From Polynucleobacter sp. JS-JIR-5-A7 (GTDB lineage Bacteria > Pseudomonadota > Gammaproteobacteria > Burkholderiales > Burkholderiaceae), in NCBI RefSeq assembly GCF_018687935.1, contig NZ_CP061308.1, positions 2,040,048 to 2,104,047 of the forward strand: a stretch of 64,000 nucleotides of DNA. Reading direction: 5' to 3'. The notes under the pieces are model-generated. The model was given only the letters and a program-made list of their open reading frames with translations, was not told where the DNA came from and made no database searches. Below, piece by piece: positions 54,129-62,074 of the stretch (positions within the stretch are counted from its first letter, which is position 1; every line of letters begins with the position of its first letter). The position numbers and the translations under genes were made by a program.

Positions 54129-56036
54129 ATGGTTTCTTTTAAAAAGCCTGATCTCGATTCATTTCAAGAGCGCATCCACATTGCGACCTTATTTGTTACG
54201 TTTTGCTTTTTAATCTTAATGACTCGCTTGGTATGGCTGCAACTCATCAGTCACGGCAAATATGCCTTACTTGCAGAAAGTAATCGCATTGCATTAGTGC
54301 CGGCGCCCGCTAATCGTGGGTTGATCATTGATCGCAATGGCATCGTCATTGGCAGAAACTACTCCGCCCTCACCTTAGATGTGAACGCAGAAGAGCTTAA
54401 AGGAAATGTCGATGAGCTCATTAACGAGCTCTCTGAAATCATCGATATCTCCCCTCGAGATAGACGCAACTTCAAGCGCTCTTTAGAGGATTCTCGCAAT
54501 ATGGGCACCTTTCCGCTGCGATCCATGTTGAATGAGGCAGAAACCGCTCGATTTATGGCAAATCGCTACCGTTTCCCTGGAGTAGATATCCGCGCCAGAA
54601 GCTTTCGCGAATATCCCTATAACGAGCTAGCCTCTCATCTCATTGGCTATATCGGTCGAGTTTCCCAGCGTGATAAAGAGCGTATGCAAGCCGAAATTGA
54701 GAACTCAAAGGGAGATGATCCTGATGCTCTTCAAACCTCCTTTTTGCCCGGTATTCAGTACGTTGGAAAGATTGGCCTAGAGCAAAGCTATGAAACTGTT
54801 TTGCGGGGCGTACCTGGCTACGATCAAGTGGAGATTACTGCAGGCGGCAAACCGGTAAGAACACTTTCTAACTCGCCATCAGTACCCGGTAAAAACATTG
54901 TGCTGTCGGTCGACATTAAGTTGCAATACTTGGTTGAGCAGCTATATGGAAATTTTCGTGGTGCGTTTGTAGCTATTGAACCTGAAACTGGTGATGTATT
55001 GGCATTCGTTTCTAAGCCTAACTTCAACCCAAACGATTTCGTTGAGGGTATTGATTCAGTAACCTGGAAAGAGTTAAATGACTCTCCACAAAAGCCACTC
55101 TATAACCGTCCTCTAAAGGGAATTTATCCTCCAGGCTCCACCTACAAACCGTTCATGGCTTTAGCTGCTCTAGAGAATAAAAAACGTACGCCATCACAAA
55201 CGATTTTTGATCCGGGCTATTTTGATTTTGGTAACCACACCTTCCGCGACGATAAGAAGGGTGGTCATGGCACAGTAGATATGCAGAAATCCATTGTTGA
55301 GTCTTGCGACACCTATTACTACTTGCTTGCTCGCGACATGGGCGTGAACATGATGCACGACTTTATGAAACCACTTGGTTTTGGACAAATCACCGGGATT
55401 GATTTGCAAGGTGAATCCAAGGGTGTACTGCCGTCTACCGATTGGAAGAAAAATACTTTCAAAAAACCAGAGCAGCAGAAATGGTACGAGGGTGAAACGA
55501 TCTCCTTAGGCATTGGTCAGGGTTATAACTCGTTTACTATTTTGCAGCTTTCTCACGCTATGGCTAACCTAACTAACAATGGCGTTGTGATGAAACCTCA
55601 TCTCGTGAAGGCGATTGAGGATCCCTTTACACGTAACAGGGTGCTCACTACTCCAAAAGAAAGTTATCGCATTGATCTGAATGCTGAGAATATTGAGATC
55701 ATCAAAAAAGCGATGGTTGAGGTGAATGTTTCTGGAACATCTGCAGCAGCATTTAAGGGCGCAGGATATGTTGCCGGAGGCAAGACTGGAACTGCACAGG
55801 TGTTTAGCCTGAACTCAAAAGAGTATAAGCATGGCTCTACTGCAGAGTTCTTGCGTGACCACGCTTTATATATTGCTTTTGCGCCTGCAGACAAGCCGAC
55901 GATTGTGATCGCGATGGTAGTTGAGAATGCAGGCTTTGGTGCACAGCATGCCGCACCAATCGCACGGAAAGCCCTGGATTACTACATTGATGGCAAATGG
56001 CCTAAGGAGGTTCCTGAGTGGAAAAGAGCCCCATAA
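54129..56036 (+). CDS. mrdA: penicillin-binding protein 2 (elongasome transpeptidase)
   Basis: A 635-residue class B penicillin-binding protein. A cytoplasmic tail and one membrane helix (about 20-40) lead to the non-catalytic pedestal (PANRGLIIDRNG) and the transpeptidase domain. The active-site STYK is at about residues 337-340, the SxD motif is VESCDTYYY, and KTGTAQ lies near residue 550. It crosslinks side-wall peptidoglycan together with RodA. It overlaps rodA by 19 bases, with the rodA SD (AAGGAGG) inside its coding end. Confidence 0.96.
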   Translation: MVSFKKPDLDSFQERIHIATLFVTFCFLILMTRLVWLQLISHGKYALLAESNRIALVPAPANRGLIIDRNGIVIGRNYSALTLDVNAEELKGNVDELINELSEIIDISPRDRRNFKRSLEDSRNMGTFPLRSMLNEAETARFMANRYRFPGVDIRARSFREYPYNELASHLIGYIGRVSQRDKERMQAEIENSKGDDPDALQTSFLPGIQYVGKIGLEQSYETVLRGVPGYDQVEITAGGKPVRTLSNSPSVPGKNIVLSVDIKLQYLVEQLYGNFRGAFVAIEPETGDVLAFVSKPNFNPNDFVEGIDSVTWKELNDSPQKPLYNRPLKGIYPPGSTYKPFMALAALENKKRTPSQTIFDPGYFDFGNHTFRDDKKGGHGTVDMQKSIVESCDTYYYLLARDMGVNMMHDFMKPLGFGQITGIDLQGESKGVLPSTDWKKNTFKKPEQQKWYEGETISLGIGQGYNSFTILQLSHAMANLTNNGVVMKPHLVKAIEDPFTRNRVLTTPKESYRIDLNAENIEIIKKAMVEVNVSGTSAAAFKGAGYVAGGKTGTAQVFSLNSKEYKHGSTAEFLRDHALYIAFAPADKPTIVIAMVVENAGFGAQHAAPIARKALDYYIDGKWPKEVPEWKRAP

Positions 56037-57169
56037 AAAAAATCCAATTACTATTTTTTAGTTTTTTTGCAGGATTAGATCGCCAGCTGGGCTTTATTTT
56101 ACTTGGCTTAGCGGCTGTAGGCTTTTTTACTTTTTTATCGGCAAGTCAAAATACTCCCGTACAAATTGGGGATGAGTTACGTAATCTTGCGCTGTCTTTT
56201 GTGGTGATGTGGATAGTGTCTCGCATTCCCCCTAAGTGGTTAGAGATGGGGGCTGTTTGGATTTATGGACTTGGCGTTACGCTTTTAGTTGCAGTGGCCA
56301 TCTTTGGATTAATTAAAAAGGGTGCGCGTCGCTGGCTCAATATTGGCATTGTGATTCAACCCTCCGAGATCATGAAGATCGCTATGCCACTCATGCTTGC
56401 TTGGTACTTCCAAAAACGCGAGGGGATTCAAAAGACTTGGGATTATGGAGTTGCTGGAATTATTTTAGCCATCCCCGTTTTTTTAATTGCCCGTCAACCA
56501 GATCTTGGAACTGCCTTGTTAGTTTCTGCTGCTGGACTCTATGTCATCATCCTTGCCGGTCTTCCATGGAAATGGATTCTGCCCTTTGTAGGAATTGGTG
56601 TTGTAGGCATCTTGCTGATTATTATTTTTGGCAGCACCATCTGCGCGCATGATGTAGCGTGGCCATTTGTACACAATTATCAAAAGAATCGTATCTGTAC
56701 ATTGCTTGACCCCAGCAGCGATCCTCTCGGCAAAGGCTTCCACACCATTCAATCGATGATTGCTATCGGCTCTGGTGGATTCTTTGGTAAAGGCTGGTTC
56801 CAGGGAACCCAAGCGCACTTAGAATTCATTCCAGAAAAGCATACTGACTTTGTCTTTGCCGTTTTCTCGGAAGAATTTGGCCTACTTGGAAACCTCGTAT
56901 TGCTTGGGCTTTTCTTTGCACTCATTAAACGAGGCTTAGCAATCTCTGCAAGCGCTCCCAATTTGTTTACTCGTTTGCTAGGCGCTGCTGTGACTATGAT
57001 TTTCTTTACCTACGCCTTTGTGAATATTGGCATGGTGAGCGGCCTACTTCCAGTGGTGGGCGTTCCATTACCCTTTATTAGTTACGGTGGCACTGCTTTA
57101 GTCACGCTAGGGTTTGGTGCTGGCATCTTAATGAGCATTCATCGCCATCGCCGCTTAGTGCAAAGTTAA
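56018..57169 (+). CDS. rodA: rod shape-determining SEDS glycosyltransferase RodA
   Basis: A 383-residue SEDS-family peptidoglycan polymerase with about ten membrane helices. Signatures are GARRWLNIGIVIQPSEIMKIAMP, FVFAVFSEEFGLLGN, and the C-terminal GVPLPFISYGGTALV. The start is GTG 56018, seven bases after a perfect AAGGAGG. It works with PBP2, whose gene it overlaps. The operon ends just downstream at a strong terminator. Confidence 0.96.
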   Translation: MEKSPIKKIQLLFFSFFAGLDRQLGFILLGLAAVGFFTFLSASQNTPVQIGDELRNLALSFVVMWIVSRIPPKWLEMGAVWIYGLGVTLLVAVAIFGLIKKGARRWLNIGIVIQPSEIMKIAMPLMLAWYFQKREGIQKTWDYGVAGIILAIPVFLIARQPDLGTALLVSAAGLYVIILAGLPWKWILPFVGIGVVGILLIIIFGSTICAHDVAWPFVHNYQKNRICTLLDPSSDPLGKGFHTIQSMIAIGSGGFFGKGWFQGTQAHLEFIPEKHTDFVFAVFSEEFGLLGNLVLLGLFFALIKRGLAISASAPNLFTRLLGAAVTMIFFTYAFVNIGMVSGLLPVVGVPLPFISYGGTALVTLGFGAGILMSIHRHRRLVQS

Positions 57170-57220
57170 GCAAGAAATTGCAGAAGTTGCATACATGAAG
57201 ATCATATTCTTCAGGAAATA

Positions 57221-57247
57221 AAAAAGCCCGGCGTACCGGGCTTTTTT
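57221..57247. terminator. bidirectional intrinsic terminator between rodA and hupB
   Basis: GCCCGG (57226-57231), a 4-base loop, and CCGGGC (57236-57241), with an A-run before and a T-run after, so it reads as an intrinsic terminator on both strands. It ends both the mre-rodA operon and the convergent HU gene. Confidence 0.93.
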
Positions 57248-57263
57248 ATTAACAAAGGAAGAA

Positions 57264-57548
57264 TTACTTCTTACGCTTGTTCACTGAATCTTTAAATGCC
57301 TTACCAGCAGAAAACTTAACAGTTTTAGCAGCGGCGATTTTGAGTGGCTCGCCAGTTTTTGGATTACGGCCCATACGTGCAGCACGCTTACCAGATGCGA
57401 AAGTACCGAAGCCGATCAGTTGTACTGAATCGCCTTTAGTAACAGCTTTGATAATGTTCTCAATTGCAGAATTCAATGCGAATTCTGCTTTGGCTTTAGA
57501 GATCTCCGCGTCGTCAGCAATCGCTGCGATTAGTTCGGCTTTGTTCAA
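57264..57548 (-). CDS. hupB: HU family DNA-binding protein
   Basis: A 94-residue nucleoid protein that bends DNA. From TTG 57548 it reads MNKAELIAAIADDAEISKAK, the universal HU start, with AAGGAG 6 bases upstream; the open frame runs further up but has no SD. The DNA-binding arm region is GFGTFASGKRAARMGRNPKTGEPL. The C-terminus is Lys-rich. It is highly expressed in most bacteria, yet uses a TTG start here. Its transcript ends at the shared terminator with rodA. Confidence 0.94.
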   Translation of the reverse strand: MNKAELIAAIADDAEISKAKAEFALNSAIENIIKAVTKGDSVQLIGFGTFASGKRAARMGRNPKTGEPLKIAAAKTVKFSAGKAFKDSVNKRKK

Positions 57549-57660
57549 GTGAAGCTCCTTATAGATATTGATATCGGCGCACATTGCGCTTGCATGATTT
57601 TAACCACAAAAAATTACAAAAATAAAGCTGCGTAACAACAATTTTTAAAACAACTACAAA

Positions 57661-58026
57661 TTAATCTTCCAGAACCTCTATACCAGACACAAAATATTCA
57701 GTATCCCCAAAACATGTTGTTGGCAATCCGATGTGTTGATCATATTTTAGAGCCACTTTTTTGCCTAGATTAGCATTTATTTTTTGTGCCACGGCATCAT
57801 CACGCACCGTAAAGAGGAATTTTTCTGACATCGTTCCAGGCATGGAAACCATCGCTAATTCACCTTCCCAGGTTTTGCAAAGATATCCTCGATTAGAGAA
57901 TTTTTGCACATAACCAGCACGCTCTCCGCTGCCATAACTCCATGTGAGCATCAACCATGTATATCCCGCAATCCCCACTAAGCCAATTAAAACAAGGCTT
58001 AAGAGCCACTTTATAAAGCCATTCAT
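57661..58026 (-). CDS. uncharacterised single-pass membrane protein
   Basis: A 121-residue protein with an N-terminal membrane helix or uncleaved signal (about residues 5-28), then a periplasmic domain with RAGYVQKFSNRGYLCKTWEGELAM and two Cys (about 50 and 105) that could form a disulfide. I do not recognise a named family, although similar small proteins occur in Burkholderiales. GGAG precedes the ATG by 9 bases. Upstream on the same strand lies a 10-codon ORF with its own SD and a long inverted repeat, suggesting control at the RNA level. Confidence 0.75.
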   Translation of the reverse strand: MNGFIKWLLSLVLIGLVGIAGYTWLMLTWSYGSGERAGYVQKFSNRGYLCKTWEGELAMVSMPGTMSEKFLFTVRDDAVAQKINANLGKKVALKYDQHIGLPTTCFGDTEYFVSGIEVLED

Positions 58027-58041
58027 ACGATCTTCTCCGCT

Positions 58042-58074
58042 CTATATCCTCATTAACCCTAACTGGGTGACCAT
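58042..58074 (-). CDS. possible 10-residue leader peptide
   Basis: On the minus strand, AAGGAG precedes an ATG at 58074 by 7 bases. The ORF reads MVTQLGLMRI and ends at TAG (58042-58044), 15 bases before the start of the membrane protein gene. The stop codon lies inside the 3' arm of a 12-bp inverted repeat. It could be a translated leader whose ribosome alters the hairpin, or a chance ORF. No regulatory amino-acid run is present. Confidence 0.4.
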   Translation of the reverse strand: MVTQLGLMRI

Positions 58075-58105
58075 ATTGATTCTCCTTGAGTATATGAGGA
58101 TATAG
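58042..58105. repeat. 12-bp perfect inverted repeat with 40-base spacer
   Basis: CTATATCCTCAT at 58042-58053 is exactly complementary to ATGAGGATATAG at 58094-58105. On the minus strand the pair would enclose the SD, start codon and most of the 10-codon ORF upstream of the membrane protein gene. It could be a large RNA stem or a two-site operator for a DNA-binding dimer. Confidence 0.7.
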
Positions 58106-58178
58106 GGACAAGAAATAGTCAATTAAACACTTCCATACAAATTAAAATGTTAGTCATTACTTTGGATTGGCAAATCGC

Positions 58179-59081
58179 ATGCAAGCTCGTCACATCATTT
58201 TTTTTATATTTGTAATCTCAGCAATTTATGTCTATTTCAGAGGGAGAGTACGTTTTGGAGTGGTGAGATCGCTCACCGACTATCAAGTCTTGTTGGCGCC
58301 GATCAATGCTTTACTGTATTTATTTTCCAAGGTCAAAGCTAGCGCATTTATCCCTGTAAACCAGTTTCCCGAAATGCAACCTTTAAAAGATAACTGGGAA
58401 ACTATTCGCCAAGAAGCGCTTTCTTTAAATGCAGATGGTGCCATTGCGGTTGCTACTGGCTATAACGATATTGGCTTTAATTCCTTCTTTAGGACGGGCT
58501 GGAAACGTTTTCACCTCTATTGGTACGGCAAAGATCTGCCATCAGCACAAACAAGTTGCCCTAAAACCGTGGCCCTTCTCAAATCGATTCCCTCCATCAA
58601 GGCGGCCATGTTTGCCTCCCTACCACCTGGAGCAACACTGGTGCGGCACCGTGACCCCTATGCTGGATCCCTGCGATATCACATTGGATTAGTGACCCCC
58701 AATGACCCCAAATGCTTTATTGAGGTGGATGGAGAGCGTTATTTCTGGAAAGATGGTGAAGCGGTCATGTTTGATGAAACCTATATTCATTTTGCAGCCA
58801 ATGAAACTGATCATCAACGCATAGTCTTGTTTTGCGACGTTGAGCGCCCTGTCTATACAAAAGTAGTACAGCTGCTCAATCGCTGGTTTGGGCGCTATGT
58901 GATGAGTGCTGCAGCCTCACAAAACGTTGCTGGCGAAAAAGTGGGCTTTGTGAATGTCTTATTTACCTACTTTTATCACCTTAGGGCACAAGCAAAAAAA
59001 CTGAAAGCAAAACATCGCTCCGTTTATTACATCAGCAAATGGGTGCTGATCTTAGGTATTTTATGGGCCATCTTTTGGTAA
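58179..59081 (+). CDS. LpxO-like aspartyl/asparaginyl beta-hydroxylase family dioxygenase
   Basis: A membrane-anchored Fe(II)/2-oxoglutarate dioxygenase of about 300 residues. An N-terminal hydrophobic helix is followed by the catalytic fold with the iron His in LVRHRDPYAGSLRYHIGL and the second His in DETYIHFAANET; GEAVMFDETY and RIVLFCDVERP fit the family. LpxO hydroxylates the 2-position of a secondary acyl chain of lipid A. The acyltransferases in this window fit that role, but the substrate is inferred. ATG 58179 is preferred over TTG 58167. A C-terminal hydrophobic segment (WVLILGILWAIFW) may be a second anchor. Confidence 0.82.
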   Translation: MQARHIIFFIFVISAIYVYFRGRVRFGVVRSLTDYQVLLAPINALLYLFSKVKASAFIPVNQFPEMQPLKDNWETIRQEALSLNADGAIAVATGYNDIGFNSFFRTGWKRFHLYWYGKDLPSAQTSCPKTVALLKSIPSIKAAMFASLPPGATLVRHRDPYAGSLRYHIGLVTPNDPKCFIEVDGERYFWKDGEAVMFDETYIHFAANETDHQRIVLFCDVERPVYTKVVQLLNRWFGRYVMSAAASQNVAGEKVGFVNVLFTYFYHLRAQAKKLKAKHRSVYYISKWVLILGILWAIFW

Positions 59082-59090
59082 GCGCGCCTC

Positions 59091-59387
59091 TTAGGGCTTT
59101 AGTATTTGAGCGATTTGCTCAGCGCTAATGGATCCCCAGATTTCCACTTGCTTCTTACGGCTATTTTGACCAGAAATGAATTGAATCTGCTTTTGCGGAA
59201 TTTTTAACTGCTTAGAGAGCCAAGCCAACAAAAGCTCATTTGCCTTATTTTCTGAGGCTGGAGCTTGTAAAGAAATTTTCAGACAGCCATCATGTAAACC
59301 AACTACTTTGGTCTGTTTTGCACCAGGCTGGCAATGCAAAGTAAGGGCAATTCCAGTGGGGGTTTGTTTTAACCAAATCGGCGTCAT
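59091..59387 (-). CDS. DUF167 (YggU) family protein
   Basis: A 98-residue protein of the DUF167 family. LTLHCQPGAKQTKVVGLHDGCLKISLQAPASENKANELL matches the family core with the invariant GAK and NKAN. Its function is unknown; the family is small, conserved and has a solved alpha/beta fold. It is convergent with the LpxO-like gene (9 bases apart) and divergent from the carbonic anhydrase. Confidence 0.9.
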   Translation of the reverse strand: MTPIWLKQTPTGIALTLHCQPGAKQTKVVGLHDGCLKISLQAPASENKANELLLAWLSKQLKIPQKQIQFISGQNSRKKQVEIWGSISAEQIAQILKP

Positions 59388-59409
59388 TAAAGTACTTTAA
59401 ACTTGAACC

Positions 59410-60075
59410 ATGCCATATAAAAATTCCCAAGCTTTAGACCATCTATTTGCAAGTAATCGCCACTGGGCGGAAGACATGGTTGCCAAGGATCCTGATTTTT
59501 TCAAGCGCTTGGTCAATCAGCAGGCTCCGCAGTATCTTTGGATTGGCTGTGCCGATAGTCGAGTACCCGCAAATGAGATTGTGGACTTATTGCCAGGCGA
59601 ACTTTTTGTTCACCGTAACGTGGCAAACGTCGTTGTTCATACTGATCTGAATTGCTTGTCAGTAATTCAGTTTGCCATTGACCTTTTGAAGGTCAAGCAT
59701 ATTTTAGTGGTGGGTCACTATGGTTGTGCTGGTGTTCATGCTGCCCTGAGCGATAGACGTGTTGGTCTTGCTGACAATTGGTTGCGCCACGTAAAAGATG
59801 TCCATCAAAAACATGAGCGCTATTTGGGGGAAATGTTGCCAACGCCAAAACGACAAGATCGTCTCTGCGAACTCAACGTCATTGAGCAAGTTGTCAACGT
59901 ATGTGAAACAACGATTGTTCAAGATGCGTGGGCACGCGGTCAAGATCTCACCGTGCATGGCTGGGCCTATCGCTTAGACACTGGCTTAGTAAATGATTTA
60001 GGAATGTCGAGTAGCTCAACGGAAGAGATGCTTGATCGCTATGCCAAATCGATCAAACGTTACGAAACAGAATAA
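59410..60075 (+). CDS. can: beta-class carbonic anhydrase
   Basis: A 221-residue zinc enzyme that interconverts CO2 and bicarbonate. The zinc ligands are Cys and Asp in WIGCADSRVPANE, and His and Cys in VVGHYGCAGVHAA. FVHRNVANVVVHTDLNCLSVIQFA is typical of the plant-like/Can group. The 3' end overlaps the next gene by about 35 bases in another frame, so the acyltransferase may be translationally coupled to it. Confidence 0.95.
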   Translation: MPYKNSQALDHLFASNRHWAEDMVAKDPDFFKRLVNQQAPQYLWIGCADSRVPANEIVDLLPGELFVHRNVANVVVHTDLNCLSVIQFAIDLLKVKHILVVGHYGCAGVHAALSDRRVGLADNWLRHVKDVHQKHERYLGEMLPTPKRQDRLCELNVIEQVVNVCETTIVQDAWARGQDLTVHGWAYRLDTGLVNDLGMSSSSTEEMLDRYAKSIKRYETE

Positions 60076-60982
60076 AACTCGTTTGTTCAAATCTTTTGCT
60101 AATTATGTAGGGCTAGTTTTTCTTAAACTCCTATCTCTACTCCCCTATAAGATTTTAGTATCGATTGGATATGGCTTAGGTTTTATTGCTGCCAGATTGC
60201 CAGGGGATAGAAACCGGGTGGTTAAAACCAACCTTCAATTGTGTTTTCCTAATCTCAATGCAGATGAAATTGATATTCTCAGAAAAAAACACTGGCGTCT
60301 TCTGGGTCGCAGTCTTGTAGAGAAAAGTATTATCTGGCTTGGCAGTGAAAAACAATTGAGCAAAATGATTGAAGTGAAGTCAGCTGTTGACCTCAAAAGT
60401 CGTAAGCCGCGCATTCTGGTGAATATGCATTTCACAGGAATCGAGGGTAGTATTATTTTGAGTGCGTTAGCAAAACGGATGGATTGGCCGCGAACTTCAG
60501 GATTTTTTCAGCGCATGAAAAATCCATTCTTCAATCAAAAAATTATTGACTGGCGCAACCGTTTTGGCGGCAACTCGATAGATCGTCAAGGCAATGCCAA
60601 AGCGATCATCCGCGAAATTCGTAATGGCGACTTCATCATCATTGCACCAGACATTGATTTGGGAATGAAAGATTCTGAGTTCGTACCTTTCTTCGGCATT
60701 GAAACCAATACCATTACAACCATCTCTCGCCTAGCAAAAATTACTGGCGCTGATGTTTGTATGATGGTCACCACTCTCAAAGATGATGAGTCTGGTTATC
60801 TTTGCGAGATCAGTAAGCCCTTAGAAAATTTCCGGGGGGATAACGTTAAGTCTGACACCGCTCGACTCAATCAAATTTTCGAAAAAGAAATTCGCCTTCG
60901 CCCCGCTGAATATTATTGGGTTCATAAGCGCTTTAAAAATCGCCCTAACCACGAATCAAACCCCTACAGCCCTTCTAAGTAG
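60041..60982 (+). CDS. third LpxL-type acyltransferase (paralogue of the 36880-37779 gene)
   Basis: A protein of about 313 residues with an N-terminal membrane segment, VVKTNLQLCFPNL, the catalytic HX4E as HFTGIE, MKNPFFNQKIIDWRNRFGG and RPAEYYWVHKRFKNRP. Long stretches are the same as in the second acyltransferase of this window, so the two arose by duplication. ATG 60041 lies inside the carbonic anhydrase gene; a TTG at 60083 is an alternative start. Two LpxL-like paralogues may act on different positions of lipid A or with different acyl chains. Confidence 0.85.
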   Translation: MPNRSNVTKQNKTRLFKSFANYVGLVFLKLLSLLPYKILVSIGYGLGFIAARLPGDRNRVVKTNLQLCFPNLNADEIDILRKKHWRLLGRSLVEKSIIWLGSEKQLSKMIEVKSAVDLKSRKPRILVNMHFTGIEGSIILSALAKRMDWPRTSGFFQRMKNPFFNQKIIDWRNRFGGNSIDRQGNAKAIIREIRNGDFIIIAPDIDLGMKDSEFVPFFGIETNTITTISRLAKITGADVCMMVTTLKDDESGYLCEISKPLENFRGDNVKSDTARLNQIFEKEIRLRPAEYYWVHKRFKNRPNHESNPYSPSK

Positions 60983-61026
60983 AGGACTCTCGCTTGCCAT
61001 GAAAAAAGCGGAGGGGCTGGACGAGA

Positions 61027-61186
61027 CTACTCAGCGAATCGCGACAGGCGCTCAGCACTGGCGGGCTTCATCTCTGTTCCAAGAGATGGATAAACATAAG
61101 CCAGTAAAACACCAAGGACAACGGCTACAAGCACCTGAAAATAAAGGATTTTATAAATCGGTGGATTTTTTTAAGATAGCAGTCAT
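61027..61186 (-). pseudogene. dctA: dctA (C4-dicarboxylate transporter) N-terminal remnant
   Basis: This lies in the 304-base stretch 60983-61286, the longest without an intact gene. On the minus strand, ATG 61186 begins MTAILKK, then a 7-A run shifts the frame. The next frame reads IYKILYFQVLVAVVLGVLLA and YVYPSLGTEMKP, the first membrane helix of DctA. Similarity ends near 61051, and a stop follows at 61027; the other 380 or so residues of the transporter are gone. An AGGGA SD and a TTGACT/AATATT promoter-like pair with 17-base spacing remain upstream. Two lesions (frameshift and truncation) make it non-functional. Confidence 0.8.
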
Positions 61187-61286
61187 TACTTCTTCCCTGA
61201 TTGAATATTCTGCAATGTCATAGTGTAGTCAATGTGAAGTGGTACCGCGCACCAAGTAGGCTCAGGCTTTATCGGATAATGCAGGT

Positions 61287-62024
61287 ATGGAAGAAAAAGT
61301 TCGCGTCTCTAAATTACTATCTGAACTGGGCTTATGCTCTAGACGCGAGGCCGACTCTTATATTGAGCAAGGCTTAGTCACAGTAGATGGTGAAGTGGTA
61401 AATGAACTAGGTGTTCGTGCTTATCGTCATCAAAAAATTGAATTGCAATCTGGCGCTAAAGTGCAGCAAGCATCTCGCATTACCGTCATCCTCAATAAGC
61501 CTGTTGGATACATCTCACATTATGATGATGAGCAAGAATATCAACCGGCAGCATCTCTCATCACTCCAGAAAACTACTTTGGTAGTCCGCTGGATAGAGG
61601 TAGAAATCCGCGCTTCAACACCAAGGGACTTGCTCCCGCTGGTAGATTGGATATCGACTCCACAGGCTTGCTGGTCTTAACGCAAGATGGGCGCATTGCC
61701 AAACTACTGATTGGCGAGAACAGTCCGATTGAAAAAGAATATTTAGTACGGGTTGAAGGAGTACTCTCTTTTGAAGATTTAGATCGTCTTAAACATGGCC
61801 TCTTTCTAGATGGCGTGGCGCTCAAGCCAGCACAAGTGAGCTGGCAGAACGAAGATCAATTGCGGTTTGTTCTACGCGAAGGTCGTAAGCGTCAAATTCG
61901 TCGCATGTGCGAAATGGTGGGGCTAAAAGTGCTGGGCTTGAAACGCGTCAGAATGGGTCGCATCTCTTTGGGGCCACTACCTCCAGGCCAATGGCGATTT
62001 GTAAGGCCGGAAGAGCAATTCTAA
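61287..62024 (+). CDS. pseudouridine synthase, RluF-like (RsuA/RluB/E/F family)
   Basis: A 245-residue RNA pseudouridine synthase. An N-terminal S4 domain (VRVSKLLSELGLCSRREADSYI) precedes the catalytic domain with the Asp in APAGRLDIDSTGLLVLT and the late EGRKRQIRRMCEMVGLKVLGLKR. The long NKPVGYISHY segment resembles RluF (23S rRNA U2604) more than RsuA or RluB; the precise target is inferred. It is preceded by the dctA remnant and followed by prfC in the same direction. Confidence 0.87.
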   Translation: MEEKVRVSKLLSELGLCSRREADSYIEQGLVTVDGEVVNELGVRAYRHQKIELQSGAKVQQASRITVILNKPVGYISHYDDEQEYQPAASLITPENYFGSPLDRGRNPRFNTKGLAPAGRLDIDSTGLLVLTQDGRIAKLLIGENSPIEKEYLVRVEGVLSFEDLDRLKHGLFLDGVALKPAQVSWQNEDQLRFVLREGRKRQIRRMCEMVGLKVLGLKRVRMGRISLGPLPPGQWRFVRPEEQF

Positions 62025-62038
62025 AAGGCTTAGACGCT

Positions 62039-62044
62039 TATAAT
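62039..62044 (+). promoter_or_regulatory. possible -10 box for prfC
   Basis: A consensus TATAAT lies just after the pseudouridine synthase stop and about 31 bases before the proposed prfC start. No good -35 box is at the right distance (CAATTC is weak). It would give a very short 5' leader for prfC. Confidence 0.4.
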
Positions 62045-62074
62045 TGCGTCCTTACCTAGATTAACCAGCGCAGA

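Noticed and set aside
60999..61223. 74-residue plus-strand ORF in the gap before the pseudouridine synthase
   Set aside because: It has no family features, and it runs opposite to a clear dctA remnant on the minus strand, which explains the open frame.
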